Origin: Alnus glutinosa
Taxonomy: Eukaryota > Streptophyta > Magnoliopsida > Fagales > Betulaceae
Assembly (NCBI RefSeq): GCF_958979055.1
Contig: NC_084896.1
Coordinates: 4,402,001-4,466,000 of the forward strand
DNA: 64,000 bases
Direction of reading: 5' to 3'
In this document: one piece after another, positions 13,117-26,800 of the stretch
How positions within the stretch are numbered: the first letter of the stretch is position 1
How the letters are laid out: every line of letters starts with the position of its first letter
Position numbers and translations under genes: made by a program
Notes under the pieces: generated by a model
Seen by the model: the letters and a program-made list of their open reading frames with translations, nothing else
Databases searched by the model: none
Told to the model about the DNA's origin: nothing

Positions 13117-15945
13117 ATGGCCAAGAATACTAGAACAAGACCAGGGAAACTATCCGTGTACCTTTACATTCCCAATATCGTTGGTGGGTTAATTCAAACT
13201 AGAGTACTATCTTTTTTATGTTCCTGAATATAATATTAGAGGCTTTGTGCTAATGTCTCATTTGGTTGCTGCAGTGGTGATTTTTTTTGGAGTTGAATTG
13301 CAACTGATTCAACCCCATTATCTTAAAGTGGCAATTTTGATTCCCTGTTCCTTACGTTTTTTTTTTTTTTGACAAAAAAATTATAGAAACACAGTCTAAA
13401 TTTTGATTTCCTGTGGTGCTATACTATTTATCAGCACCCAAATGGCATTCCAGTGCTAACTGATTACTTCTTTTTATATCACATGTATGTTGATTGAATG
13501 AATTTATGTTTACTTGGATTCAGGATACATAAGGGTCATTATGAACTGCATTGCCTTTGCACAATGCTTCTCCAACAAAAGGCTTTTTTCCGTTCTCTAT
13601 TTCTTTAGGTGAGAACCAATGCTTTGGGAAGTTTCTTTTAATTTTTAGCTTCATTGTCTTTAACTTGTGGTGTGAAACTGGGAAATTTTACTTGATTAAA
13701 TATTTGGGTCCAGCTTTGTATGTGATGGCGTGGATGGTTGGTGTGCTCGCAAATTCAATCAAGGTAAAAAATTGTTTTTTGTCGCCAACTATGTTTTACT
13801 TCATTATATAATATCAAGCACTTCTACAAATGGAGCTGACACGTGTGAATTAAATCTGTCATCCAGGCTCAACATTGTAAGAACTCTGGTTTTTAGCTTC
13901 ATGAATTTTCTTGCCCCCATCCTTAGGTTCATATCTCATATGTAATTTTGCTTTCCAGTGTCTAGTCTTCGGCCTTCCCCTTGAACCTTACTGCATATTT
14001 TATGGTTGTATTAAGGCTAAAAGAGCATAAACCCGAGATGAAGAAGGAACCCGTATTTAAAATTCACCTAGTACTCATTACAAGCCTTCTTATTTTGACA
14101 TTGCAGTGTATTGCTAGATAGTAGCCTTTCTTATGTTAGAGAACTTGTAAGAGTATAGTAATGCAATGATATTTGTAATTTTTTATATGATATAAAAAGC
14201 AGAAACAAATGTATGAGGTGTAATATTTGATTCACATTCTTTTTCCCTGGTGGTTCAGTTTCAACATTTGGAGCTGTTTTGGACATGATAACAGACAGGT
14301 GATCTTTTGAACTCTCTCTCTCTCAACAGAATCATATACCAGTTCAAAGATTTCTTCAGTGCTTTTCCTCCTTTGTACTCTTTACTGTCATTAACATCCC
14401 CATAAGGTATCTGGTTGTGCATATATGGTCATAGTGATAAATGTCGTGTGTTCCAGGATTAGTACCGCCTGTCTGTTGGTAATTCTTTCCCAGGTATACA
14501 GGTAAGAGTTCTCACAACTTTTTCATTTTTCATTAAAGAAGATTGCTCAGACTTATATGCATGCATATCTTCACTCTTTTGGGTCGGGTTTCATGTAGGC
14601 CTGGCTTGATCTTCTTGTCATTGCTTGCCTTAGATATTGCTAGCCACTGGCTCCAAATGTACAGGTACTTATGTTTATATCCTTGTTCATATCTACCGGA
14701 TGGATTTGGTCTTGACCCTTAACAACACTCTTCCATTGGGATTTTGTCTACTGCTGCTGGATCAGTACTTTCTTGTTAGGCAAAGCTAGTCATAAAGATG
14801 TAAAAGACAGTACTAATTGGCTCTTCAAGGCATACTATGGAAACAAGATGTTTATGGCCTATTGTTGTGTGGCATGTGAGGTAAATTTAACTTTGGTCAG
14901 TCTGTTTACATGAGAATTAACTACACTCTTCTTCTCATATGATTATTTCAAGTATGCAGGTTCTTTACATAATCTTGTTTCTTATTGCGGAAAACCAAAC
15001 TGAAAATTTGATGGATGTAAGCCCTCATTTTGTCACTGCAGTCAAAGATTCTAAATTTCAGAGAGGATTCCTGGGTTGTATTAATCCTAAACTAAATTAT
15101 TTTCTCTTATAGGTCTTGATGAGTTCTGCAAAACAGAATTCACTTCTTTCTTTTCTACTTGCTTTGAGTTTATTTGGATGGGCAATCAAGCAAGCTGTTA
15201 ATATTATACAGGTAACAATTTATGCCTTCTAAGTTCTGTAAGATCTCCTGTCCACCCAAATTATTTTTGACAATCAAGACATTTATAGATAACGAAAGAG
15301 CATCCTGTATCCAAAGATGGTCAGTGCTAGATGCATGTACTCATTTATTTTATGCCAAAAAACAGAATGCATGGCTGATTCCTATTCAAACCTAACGTAT
15401 GATTACGCTTGAAATGCTCATTGTTGGTTACTTTCAATTGGATTGGATGGGATTAGTTTTTATTTTTCTTTGTAGTAACAGTATACTGAGTAAGGGATCA
15501 TGGTGACTTCATCATTGTCAATTCCAGCAAATGCTAACTTTATTTAAAATTGGGACATGAATGCATAGTTTGTAGTATAACTTCTATTCATTCCATTAAG
15601 GTCTGGATATCTCAGATCATTATTATACTGAGGCTGCTAAAATCACAATTTCTATCCAGGTTTTGATGTGGTCACCCATTAGCATCCTAAGGATAATAGT
15701 CTTAATAGATAAGAGTTAATTCTAATTAAAAGAACTCCTACTAAGCGTGGTACTTCGTTGCATTTAATCAACTGAAATTTTGGTGAATATACTATATGCA
15801 CTGATTGTCGTTATTCAACTGGCTCTTGAATTTTGTTCAAGCATTACATTAAATAACTATCTGTTGAATCATATCATGCTTTCAGATCAAGACAGCAGCA
15901 GATATATGTGTACTTTATGACATCAACAAAAAGCAGAAGCAGTAA
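13117..15945 (+). CDS. PIS1: CDP-diacylglycerol-inositol 3-phosphatidyltransferase (phosphatidylinositol synthase)
   Basis: Ten coding exons: 13117-13183, 13524-13608, 13714-13763, 14259-14298, 14457-14501, 14599-14664, 14766-14880, 14960-15016, 15113-15211, 15886-15945. Together they encode 227 residues, the length I recall for Arabidopsis PIS1. The protein starts MAKNTRTRPGKLSVYLYIPN. The full CDP-alcohol phosphotransferase signature is present: D55, D58, G59, A62, R63, G72, D76, D80, which bind the metal and CDP-diacylglycerol. Later hydrophobic segments include ILFLIAEN and LLSFLLALSLFGW, fitting an ER membrane enzyme with several transmembrane helices. It converts CDP-diacylglycerol and myo-inositol to phosphatidylinositol and CMP. 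All introns are GT-AG. The C-terminus is Lys-rich (INKKQKQ). The gene lies tail to tail with the NicO-type gene. Confidence 0.96.
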
Positions 15946-17158
15946 TGTCTTTCAACTGTTGATAGATGTCCCTGCATTCTGCCTTCAGCGCCCACTAATC
16001 TTGTTTGATTTTGGCTTTGGGAGTAGCAAATGGAATCACTGTATATCAATTAATAGTCAACTGAAGGAAGTTTGTGACTTTTAAGGGTGATTTTTCTCCA
16101 TGGTGCTGCGGGTTCCCTTGGCCAAAGACGGGTTCTCCTTGTTCATTTCATTTTGGCCTTCTGTTTTTTGTTTTTCACTTCATCTTTTTCCCGCTTGTTC
16201 TGTCTATATTGGGGCGAGTGTCATTTTATTACTGAACATGCTTTGCAAAGGCTGTCCTTAAATGACTTGAATATTCACTGATTACATGTTTCAGAGTTGT
16301 GTATGAATGATTAGAGAAAACTTGGTGAGTGGTGACAAATGTTTTCCCCAGACTGCAAACAAACGCAAGGATTACAATATTTTGAGGTGTCTATTGTCTA
16401 GAAGAAATGGCATATATTTCCAAATTACGTTCAACACAGGAGTGTTTTGGCTCACTGGCACAGAGACTTTGCAGCTAGATTTTGTATGAATTAGCATGCT
16501 CAACATCCATTGCAATTGTTAAAGAAACATGCATTTCATGGCAAGTCCTTTTAAAGAGACTCATGAGGGGCAAATAATCAGAATGAAACATGAATTTCTG
16601 AGCGTTTTGTATATGGAATTGTTTGTTAATGCTTTTGCTTTAATGTTAAAAAGCTAAATTTCTGAAAAAACGTTGCCAAACTAGGACAACGGCACACATA
16701 ATTCCTGACTATTTGGATGGGGGGAAGCCACCCAAAGACAATGTTCTGGTCCACTGCTCACCATGTAATAAACCAGTGCGACAGGGTATTTGTGATATAC
16801 AACTCTTCCGTGTTTCACAAAACATGCATTTAATTTGAAAGAAGGGAAAAACAGAGCAATTCTTTGCTTGAAACACCATAAGCATAAATCATATAACTTA
16901 ACCATATTGCTAAATCAATCTGAAATATGCCACAAAAGAATTACAAAAAAGTTTCTCAAAAGCAATTGGTTCCCTTGTACGCTAAAAATTACAACCTTCA
17001 AAGCAAAAGAAGATAAATATAAAGAGGATGGTTCTCACTAAGGCAAGATGCTTGTTAACTTCCGCTGTAAACAAATTGAATGATCCTTTCGGAGCTCTTT
17101 TTTCTAACCCTAATGAGGAAGCTTGCAAAATGTGGATCTCGTAAGTTGGTAGGATGTA
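15946..17158. other. Convergent 3' region between PI synthase and the NicO-type transporter gene
   Basis: About 1.2 kb separates the stop codon at 15945 from the opposing stop at 17159. It must hold both 3' UTRs. Short open frames here (for example at 16087 and 16835) have no recognisable domain. Confidence 0.6.
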
Positions 17159-20100
17159 TTAATATAGGCTATACCCGAAAAGCTGGCTAATGATAATGGC
17201 GAGACCAAGAGCAATTGCTACAAGGGAAGAAGCCCATGTGAGTTTCTCAGTTATTCTTGGTATCCTGTCCTTTAATGCCTGACTACATGAGCCTATAAAA
17301 ACTGTATAGCTTCCCATTGCAACCACAGTTCCCACCAAGAACATAACAAGAAATGCAGCTCCGGCTAAGCGAGAAGGCAACGCGAGTGCTGGCACAACCA
17401 TCATCAATGCATCTGGCTGAAGCCCATGCACAATCCCAGTGGCAAAAGTTGCAAAACCAATCTTCTTCTTCTTCCCAACGGCTGGGTTTTGGAGTGCTTC
17501 ATAAACGCCAACATCACACTCACCATTTTCTAAGGCAACACATGGGGTGGGGACTTCTGAAGCTTCCCTAATGCCCATAGCACCAATAACAAGAAGAGTG
17601 AAGCCCACTACTCTTGTGCCCCAAGTTCGGATTACTTCAATGTGGAGACGATCCTTTAGCAGAAGAAATAGTAAGCCAAAAATAACCTGACCAGCATCAT
17701 GGCCACAACCCCAGAGAGCTCCGACAGCAGCACTTTCCATGCGGGTACGGCCAATAGAGAGTGGAGCCAAAGCGGCAAGGTGATCAGGTCCTGATAATGT
17801 GTGTAAGCAACCAGCAAAGAAACCAGTCCAAGCACTACTTAGTAATTCAGTCTGGATCAGTCTTCGCCCAACTGCAGCAGCAGCAGGACCCCCTGCCTTA
17901 GCTGCACTTTGAAAGGTTGCAAAAGCTGCTGGGGCAAAAACTGGTTGGAGTAAAATCACAATAAGAGCAGAGAGTACCATACATGTCCCAGCAGTGATTG
18001 ACTGTAAAGTGTTCAAAAAGTATAAAATTTGTAAGTTTTGTGAAGTAAATAGGATGATTGAACATTTGAAGTTAAAACCATAATTTAAGTATTCAGACTC
18101 CGCAAACGCCCTTAAAAACATATGAGTAGTTTAGGCGAATTATAGTTACCACTTATCAGTTGATCTCGATTTCAACAATATAAACAATCAAAGCTGTTAC
18201 TCTATGTTAACTTAGCATACAAGAGTGCTCACATGCGTGTGGAATCATGAGTTTCTAGCCACACCCAGAATTTTCACCACAGTGATCTTGAAGTCACATA
18301 TGTCCGCAATTTTAACATTACCTAGTTCTATTGAGCAGCATTGCAAGGTTACCGTTGCGTTGAAGTCCACCAATTTCAATCATGTTAAATTCAAAATAAA
18401 GAATCCTAAAATTTTCTTCTACAAGCACTGAAGATGGTCCAAACACAAACAGAGCAGCGCCAACTAGCACGCAGTGCAGAACGTCAAAAATCATGATGCA
18501 TGAATGGTTGTATAGTTCAGATACTAATGATTACAGTAGATGCACTGATTACACAGGTGACAAATTCAATCTGGGTAAACTACATCCAAATCAAGTATTT
18601 GATGAGTACTATTACAATGGAGTAGAACCTCAACATTCAACAACGATAAGAACATACAAACTTATTCCAACTTCAAACATCGAGGATCCGTAGGTGCTTC
18701 ATAACACAATTTCACTAAAGGAATCAATTGGAATCAACTAAAACCTAATAATTTGGTAGGTTCTGGATATAGGGGTCAGCATGCAGACAGGTTACAAGCC
18801 TGGGCCTCCAATGCCATACAAATGATGCATTGTAAGGAGGTCATAAGGGATAAATTGGAAGCTTAGCATTGGAAATAGATAACTAAATATTATACTCATA
18901 TCGAGATTTCTCGAAAACATCATAAATGCATTCCTAAGAGGCTAAGATAGTAAAAAATCTGACTACTAAAGAATCTTCTAAATGAATGAACTGAACTGCT
19001 GAACTTCATGTTTCAAAACATAAAAACGCTGGTATATGGTATTAGATCCACACTTTTTGATAAGTAGTATTAGATCCACACTTGGCACCAACTTTATGAA
19101 CCCCAGTTTTTCTGCTTGTAAACAAATTAGCACCCATTTTTCGCAAGTTTTTTACCTCAGAACCAATAACACAGAGCAAAAGATAAGCACGTTAAAAAAG
19201 GTTTTCAATACTAGATTCTAGATGTCACTGAAAACTATCAAGAATTTCTTCACAACTGTCACAAGAAAGAATGTGGCTCATCAATTAAGTGTACGGGAGG
19301 TCACGTAGGACCGACAGTACAATCTTCACCTTATAGGCAAACAATGGCTGAAAATTATCCAGACATGCCTACCCATCCACTCTTATGGGTAAAATATATA
19401 CCCTTTTGGTTTTAGCTTAATTTTCTAGGGGGAAAAAGGGTAATTAAATAACCTTGCAAAACTTCTTAACATGATTTTGGAAAGTGAAAAAGAAAATGGG
19501 TTCCTTAATACATTGAATTTCTATGCAAACCAACTAAAAGCAAGAATAGAAAGAAAAATCGAGTGAAATATTTGTAATAGAATATATAGATAACTATTTG
19601 ACTTTTTGGCGGTTATGTTAACATTTTAACATTGAGCTGCCTGAGTAGGTGTCCTAATCCTACATGAATTGCAACAAGTAGTCAATTTAGCTGGGACATC
19701 CAAAAACCCTCCTGCAATGGTTGATGGGAAAAGGAAAATGAAGGATGGCAAAACATAATGCTTAAATCTGCTCGAGGAAAGAAGCCAATTTTGTTTACTT
19801 CCCTTTCTCCCATTTTGAGCCAACAAATCCTCAAAATCCACTCCCCGATCTCAGATTATCCTCCAAAATCCTAAATTCCTACAAAGCCTTTGATACCTTC
19901 AACGAATTTGGTCACCGTCATATTTTGTGATCCAAACAGGACTACTAAATCTACAAAAAAACTGCTTTCATCGCTGAATTATTTATTACCCAGTGAATCT
20001 ATAACCAATATAGGAAAATCATTAAGGGAAATTGAGAAATTCAATTGCGAATGATGCAATTGTTTAACATTTGTGCTCTCATGAATTCCTGAGAACGCAT

Positions 20101-20651
20101 AAGCAAAAAAAAAATGGAAATGTGAAGAAGACTTCAAAATTTTCTTCTGTTTCCTTCCGTTTTCCCAGCAACCAAACAACCCATCAAGGAAATTGTTTCT
20201 CATCAATTATCATGAAATTGACACATCACAACAAAAAAAATCTAAGCAAATGATCATTTGCTATCATAAAAGAGAAACCCACAAAGGAAAATCCATAAAA
20301 GAATTTTTTTCACACAAATGATAGCCCCAGAGATCATACCTTCCGTTGCTCAGAAGCCCCACCCTCGATCTGTTTGAGAAAATGGGGGTTTGGCACCAAC
20401 CCATTTGGCGAGCCGGCCCGGGAAGAGGACAGAGCTGGTGAATTGTTCAATGGAGACGATGTAAAAGAAGAAGAGGGAGATGGGTTTTCGTTTTTGCAAG
20501 AGAATGAGCTGACCCGCCTGGACTTGGGGCGAGTTGGTAGAAGAAAACCGAGGCTTGGTGAGTCAATTCGGCCGAGTCGAGGGACAAAGGAAGAGGATTT
20601 TAGGTGGAGCTTGAAAGGGGTTGGTGAAGAAGAGTACAGGAGCCTTTCCAT
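17159..20651 (-). CDS. Chloroplast-targeted NicO/NiCoT (UreH-like) metal-transporter family membrane protein
   Basis: Two coding exons on the minus strand, 20651-20340 and 18001-17159, joined at a phase-0 intron of 2,338 bp (donor GTATGA, acceptor TTTACAG), give 384 residues. The first about 80 residues are rich in Ser, Pro, Arg and Lys and poor in acidic residues, as in a plastid transit peptide. The membrane part has about six hydrophobic segments. NicO-type motifs are H171 to H178 (HTLSGPDH), G-C-G-H205-D206 and H296 with D301 (VHGLQPDALM); in related bacterial NiCoT/UreH proteins such His and Asp residues bind Ni or Co. A Lys run (281-284) sits in a predicted loop. It resembles the Arabidopsis high-affinity nickel-transport family proteins (At2g16800/At4g35080 type, from memory). 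The substrate in plastids is not shown by the sequence. The start lies about 70 bp from a GA repeat. Confidence 0.88.
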
Positions 20652-20717
20652 GGCCTCTCTGCTCTATCTCTCCCTGTGTCTGTGAAGAGGTTTTGAGGGT
20701 CAAAGATTTTGCAAACA

Positions 20718-20738
20718 CAGAGAGAGAGAGAGAGAGAG
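20718..20738. repeat. (GA)n microsatellite in 5' leader
   Basis: Short GA run just upstream (minus-strand sense) of the NicO-type gene's start codon at 20651, so probably in its leader or core promoter, where it reads as CT on the transcribed strand. Confidence 0.75.
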
Positions 20739-21057
20739 GGTGGTTGTTGGTTTAGGATAAAGTGGCTCACAAGGTTTAACTGAAAATATTGAATATTGGT
20801 TTATAATATTAATTTGTTTTAATTTTTTGGGTTTATTAACCTAACCTCAGCTTAATAAGGAAAGAAAAAAAAAAAATTCTCATACCATTTAGAAGTTATT
20901 ATTATATCCCAATAAGATATTGTATTTAATTTGAAATAAAGGAATAAAAAATAAAATTGTCAACTTATCATTCAAAAAATAGCTTATCTACTTAATAAAA
21001 TGATATACCATTTATTTTTTGTACTTGAATGAGATGTTTATCAATTTAGGGATAGCC

Positions 21058-21088
<31 letters not shown>

Positions 21089-23858
21089 TGATATTATGCT
21101 CAAAATATTAGACAGATACAAAACGATAAATTTAATAATTTAATTAATATTTTAATATTTTAAATTCCCCACCTCTATGCATTAATTTTTTATATGTTTT
21201 GCAATTTTACAATAGAATTTGTGAAAGCATTTTTTTTTTTTGTTTAATCAACTTCTAATCTTCTACCTCTTTGATGAGGATGGCGATGACCAAGAACATA
21301 GTGTTGGCCATCATCATCATTTGACTAGTCCAAAATAAACACCCACGTCTTCGTTGTTGTGGCCACAATACTTGCTACCTACTTGCTTAGACTAAATAAA
21401 TTATGAAGCCCAATGATGTTGATCTCAACAAATGTTAGGAACATGTCCTTTTGGAGGAAATTCTTTCGTGTATTTTTGATGCTATGTCTGTTGAGTGTCG
21501 TGCTTAAATTGAGTTAGCTATAAAAGATGTTAACTGCTTTAAAAATAAATAAATAAAAAAAAAGAGAATTTGCTCTGATGACTTGGCTTTCAAATAGGCA
21601 TGATACACATATATTTTTTGTACAACTTTTTTTAATTATTCATTTGATCTGTCCTACAAATTTAATTGTTGATTAAAAAAAAGAGATTTACATAATATAT
21701 ATAAGAGATCATTTCTTCATTTCATATATGTTTAGTGGTTTAGAAAATAACAATTTTAAAATGAGACAGGATATATTGTCACCCCAAGACACAATTCCTA
21801 ATCATCTTTGCTCACATGACAACTTTTACTTTTTTTTTTTTTTAGAAAAAAATAAAAAGAAAAAGAAAAAACCCTAAAGCTAGTTAGGAAACCACATTAT
21901 CAAGAATTGTGTCTGGAGATAACAAAAAATTATATCTATTTCAAAAATATACAACAATTTATAAACACGCAATTAAGTATTTGATAAAGTTACGGTTCTA
22001 TCTTTAAAATCGCATGTTTTTAAATTTACTCTCTTATATATAATTTGAAAACTATGAAGAATTTACAATTTTTTTTTTTTAAAAAAAAAAAAACTCTCTC
22101 AAATTAAACATTAATTTTTTTGGTAATTAGTTTAAAAATACACGCTTTCTCAACCACCAAGCTCATGGGTGGTTGAAAGATTAGCCAAAGCGGACTTCGA
22201 ATGGGCAGGAAAAGCTTATCATACACCAAAGCCAGACCACGCAACCGCCCGCGCTTGCTGTAAGACCGACACATACAGACCACGTGCTTGTGTGCGCGCG
22301 GCACGTGCACACAGAGACAAAAATATATAGGGCCGTTTTGGGCTCCTCGTGTTGGGCTACAATTGGACGACTCCTCCTACTGGTTGGGCCAAAGTAAACC
22401 AACGTGGGCCGGCCGGCATTTTCTTGTTGGGTCCATATTTTAGATGAAAATGAGAACATGTGCCCTTTCGATATTTGGGCTTCGCTCATCAGAGCTATTG
22501 CACGAAAGCTCCCAAAAGGCCAAAATCAAAGATATCGAACCCAAATTTTCAGCAATTTATTATTTGAATCATTTTGTCTGAGGAGTTAGCGGTCTGCTCA
22601 AAACTTATTCGAATAGGTAAATTTTATAAAGATTCTTTTATATTTATTGCTCAAAATTTGAGTAGTCTCAACATCAAACATGGTCGGAGAAAACTCTACT
22701 TCTTGTCTCTGATTTTGTTTTAGAAGTTTTTGTGCTCCTAATCATTTGACCTTTGAATCTCATATTTATTAGAATGTTTCTTTGTGAAAAAAAAAAAAAA
22801 AAAAAAAGAGGGGAAAAAAGAGAAAAGGCAATACATTTAGAATTTATGTGACATAAGTGAGTTGCTAATTTTTCATTATATCAACAAATAATAGGGTTAT
22901 TACTTCCTCCTTCAAGATAAGAGCCACCATATTACTGAAATTGCATAAGAGATATTGATATATTTAAGTAATTAATTATATTCATGAATCCTACGGGTGA
23001 AAATACATATGCAGATGTGGTTATTAGCAATATCTATATTTGCATAATGCGGTTATCACTTTTTAGGTATTCCCATCCGCATCATGCGATTACTATCTGC
23101 ATCCGCACAGTTATTATTCTCTATTCGCATATGAAGTAATGAACGATTTAAATTACTATCTAAATTTATATACAATATTAAATAATGCAATTATTATTAT
23201 ATACAAGCTTAAATAATAAAGAGTTCAATTGTTATACAATTCATGATTATCAATCATAGAAGGTCATTGTCTCATAAAGTAATCGAAATTTGTATTACCA
23301 AAAAAAAAAAAAAAATAAAATATAGTAAAATATAACTTTGAGATAATATTAAAAAAAACCTAACATAACTTTAATAAATTTTAATTAAATATATATTACT
23401 ACCCGCATCTCATCTGGGTCGTATATACGGTTAATGGATACTATCCGGACATTTTCACCCTCAACAAATAGCGGTAAAGATTGCCTAAAAATCATTTGAG
23501 AAAAAGACAAAGGCCCCCCCTTACGTGTCATCCAGTCAAGTAGCAACGTCACCTTTATCTAATACCCAATGAGAGGCCTAAATCCAAGCATGAAGCTCCA
23601 CCTCTACACCTCAAAAGCTCACTTTATCCCAAGAGGAGGAACATATCCAATAATCAACCAATGTACCATGTAACATTGCAACCCTCGGATCAGCGATTCT
23701 ACTGTTTTCAAAAGTCAACATCCTTTGCAAACAGACTGATCTTATGGACGAAGACTATATCTTAAGGTGGACTGCGTTGCACCATATCATCCAAGTTTAT
23801 TAGAAAGAGAGCCTCTCTGTCTCACCACCATACTCTGTAGCTTGGACTTTGAGCGGCA
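20739..23858. other. Divergent intergenic region between NicO-type and HPR1 genes
   Basis: About 3.1 kb between two outward-facing start codons, so it must contain both promoters. It holds a short AT run (21059-21081), many poly(A/T) tracts, a GC-richer patch with two ACGTG words (about 22270-22310) and a hAT-like remnant (22992-23462). The HPR1 promoter is probably in 23500-23858, which is less AT-rich and has a CCAAT-like word near 23566. No coding exon is supported. Confidence 0.5.
22992..23462. mobile_element. hAT-like non-autonomous element, GGGTGAAAAT-ended
   Basis: The left end reads CGGGTGAAAATACATATG and the right end in reverse reads GAGGGTGAAAATGTCCGG, so the termini are inverted repeats. 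The interior carries words such as GCGGTTATC, CCGCAT and ATGCGG, also found in the elements at 40319 and 47241. A clear 8 bp target duplication is not visible, so the border positions are approximate. Confidence 0.55.
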
Positions 23859-26800
23859 ATGGCCAAGCCTGTTTCGATTGAGGTGTGGAACCCAAATGGA
23901 AAATACAGAGTTGTTAGCACAAAATCCATGCCGGGAACTCGCTGGATCAATCTATTGGTTGAACAGGATTGTCGGGTCGAAGTAATTTTCATTTTCTTGT
24001 TCTTCTCTGCTCTGAGTCTTTTTCTTTTCAAATTCATTTCTTTTCTATGGAATTACATGGGAAAAGTTTATGGGAATTTTGTTGATGTTCATTCAGATAT
24101 GTACACAAAAGAAAACTATATTGTCTGTTGAAGATATCATTGCTTTGATTGGCGATAAGTGCGACGGAGTGATTGGACAGGTAATGTTTATTTGATAGTT
24201 GAAATCATATTTTTTGTTTGTGAATTTGGGTGTTCTTTTTTGGGTTGTTGAGGTGTGCTTTTGGGTATGTGTTTCAGTTGACAGAAGACTGGGGAGAGGC
24301 ACTATTTTCGGCATTGCGCAGAGCCGGAGGCACAGCTTTCAGTAACATGGCTGTTGGTTATAACAATGTTGATGTCAATGCCGCTAACAAGTATGGTATT
24401 GCTGTTGGAAACACTCCTGTAAGTTCTTTCCTTGTTTGCTTGCTTACAATAATTCTCTGTATGTGTGCTTTGTGTCATGTGTGTGTATTTTCTACAGATA
24501 TGTGATATTACTGGATGCAACATGCATGCTTGGTCGTATGTCTATTAGCAGTGTATTTTGATATTTACTAATAGTTTACCATGCTAGTATTCCGTACATG
24601 CCTAGGTGTATATCTGCTTTGTTATAATGAGATCAATTCATTGCCCACATGGTTAGGGAGTACTTACAGAGACAACAGCAGAGCTGGCAGCTTCACTTTC
24701 TTTAGCAGCTGCTAGAAGAATAGTTGAAGCAGATGGGTTCATGAGGGCAGGACTATACGATGGGTGGCTTCCTCATTTGTATGATCACTATTAAATACTA
24801 TAGCTTTCACTACTTCACTTTTATTTCCATATCTGGGGAATGAGTGATGGTGATGGTTTCTCGTGATCAAGAACAATGTTTGAGTTGGCTTTGTCTTTCC
24901 GATAGGTTTGTGGGAAACTTGCTTAAAGGACAGACTGTTGGGGTCATTGGTGCTGGTCGTATTGGATCTGCTTATGCCAGAATGATGGTAATTCCTTATT
25001 TTCTAAAATATTTTCAAATTGAATGTGTTAAAACCTTATGTTGATTCACCTCACCGAGTTGAATATGTTGGATGCCTAATGGCTAAGTTGATTAGTCCAG
25101 CAATCATCATCCGTGGATTTGATGTCTAACTAGCCTAATCAGTGGATCCTCCAGAAATCATCAGACTTGATTGTTAGAAATGATTGCTTTGAGTCGTTCG
25201 TTTATAACATTTACAGCCGAGAAAGTGTATCATATAATTGTGTGCAGTTAACATAAATATGCCAAGGTATCATAGATACCTGTCTTTTTGCAATCTGTTG
25301 TATAACACAACACTGGCCACTGGGACATGTATTTAATGATTTATGCTTTGGAAATCATACTAATTAAAAAGTTCCCCAATCCTTCAAATCTTTTTACTTC
25401 TTACTTTTGGAAGGTTTTCATTTTGATGTTGTTAAATTTTCTTTCCCTGCTGATCTAACAATTTTTGAGTTGATTATCACTGTGACTAATCAACTTTGAA
25501 TTAGAATGTATTTTGCTATGCTGATGGGGGTTATTTGTTCTACCATAACAGGTTGAAGGATTCAAGATGAACCTAATTTACTATGATCTTTACCAGGCCA
25601 CACGCCTAGAAAAGTTTGTTTCAGGCATGTCTCGGTCAACCATTGATGTTACCAAGCTCTATACTCTTTTAGAATCATGATTATATAACATGTTCCTGAA
25701 TTGCAGCTTATGCTCAGTTCCTGAAAGCCAATGGTGAAAAACCAGTGACTTGGAAAAGAGCATCCTCCATGGAAGAGGTGCTCCGAGAGGCAGATGTGGT
25801 AGGAATCAATGCTGAGAATTTAATTTACTTTCATTATCTGAAGTTGGATTTTAGGTTTCAGTAAAATCAGATGTGTTTGGCGTTCTCTGTAGATAAGTCT
25901 TCATCCAGTCTTGGACAAAACCACCTATCATCTGGTCAACAAAGAAAGTCTTGCAATCATGAAGAAGGTCAGATCATCTAAATGAACATTTTCTTTTTCT
26001 TGACGAGTTAAGTGATTTATCAGATGTATCTGCACCTTGCTAAACAATACAAAGTACATATTTTTAGGAAGCAATCCTTATAAACTGCAGTAGGGGGCCT
26101 GTCGTCGATGAAGTAGCTCTTGTGGAACATTTGAAAGAGAATCCTCTGTTTCGAGTTGGTCTTGATGTCTTTGAGGTAACTCCACTCCTTCTGCGTCTTG
26201 AAATTAGGTCCACTGACAGATGAAAAATATCTTCAAGTCATATATTATTTCATCTATCAATGTTGTCGTTTAGGATGAGCCCTTCATGAAACCTGGGCTT
26301 GCTGACATGAAGAATGCGATTGTGGTACCTCACATTGCTTCTGCTTCCAAGGTAATACTGAAGGAATCTGTGTAAACATTTACAGACAAAATGGTGGAAA
26401 CATATTGATATGTCCATCAATCAGCCTGCTTCTTTTAAGGTTACTTAGTTACAAAAGTAACAATGTCTGCTCCTGGTTTATGCAGTGGACTCGTGAAGGA
26501 ATGGCAACACTGGCTGCTCTGAATGTACTGGTATGAACATGACAGTTGAAAAGAACAAAAAGAATGAAAAAAAAAATAGTTGTCATCATTAATTAATGAC
26601 ATCATTAATTAAGTTCCATTTCAACAAGGCTATGTTCATTTGGTATGGCTTGTGAAGTTGTGATTGACTTAACTTCTTAAGGAAACTACTGACATTATTT
26701 ACCTTTCCAAAAATTATAGGGAAAGATTAAAGGATATCCGGTTTGGTATGATCCCAATAGGGTGGAACCATTCCTCAATGAGAATGTTCCACCACCACCA

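Noticed and set aside
22104-22489. Overlapping minus-strand open frames with Cys-rich words
   Set aside because: They lie in a GC-richer promoter-like patch, lack domain similarity and overlap each other in different frames.
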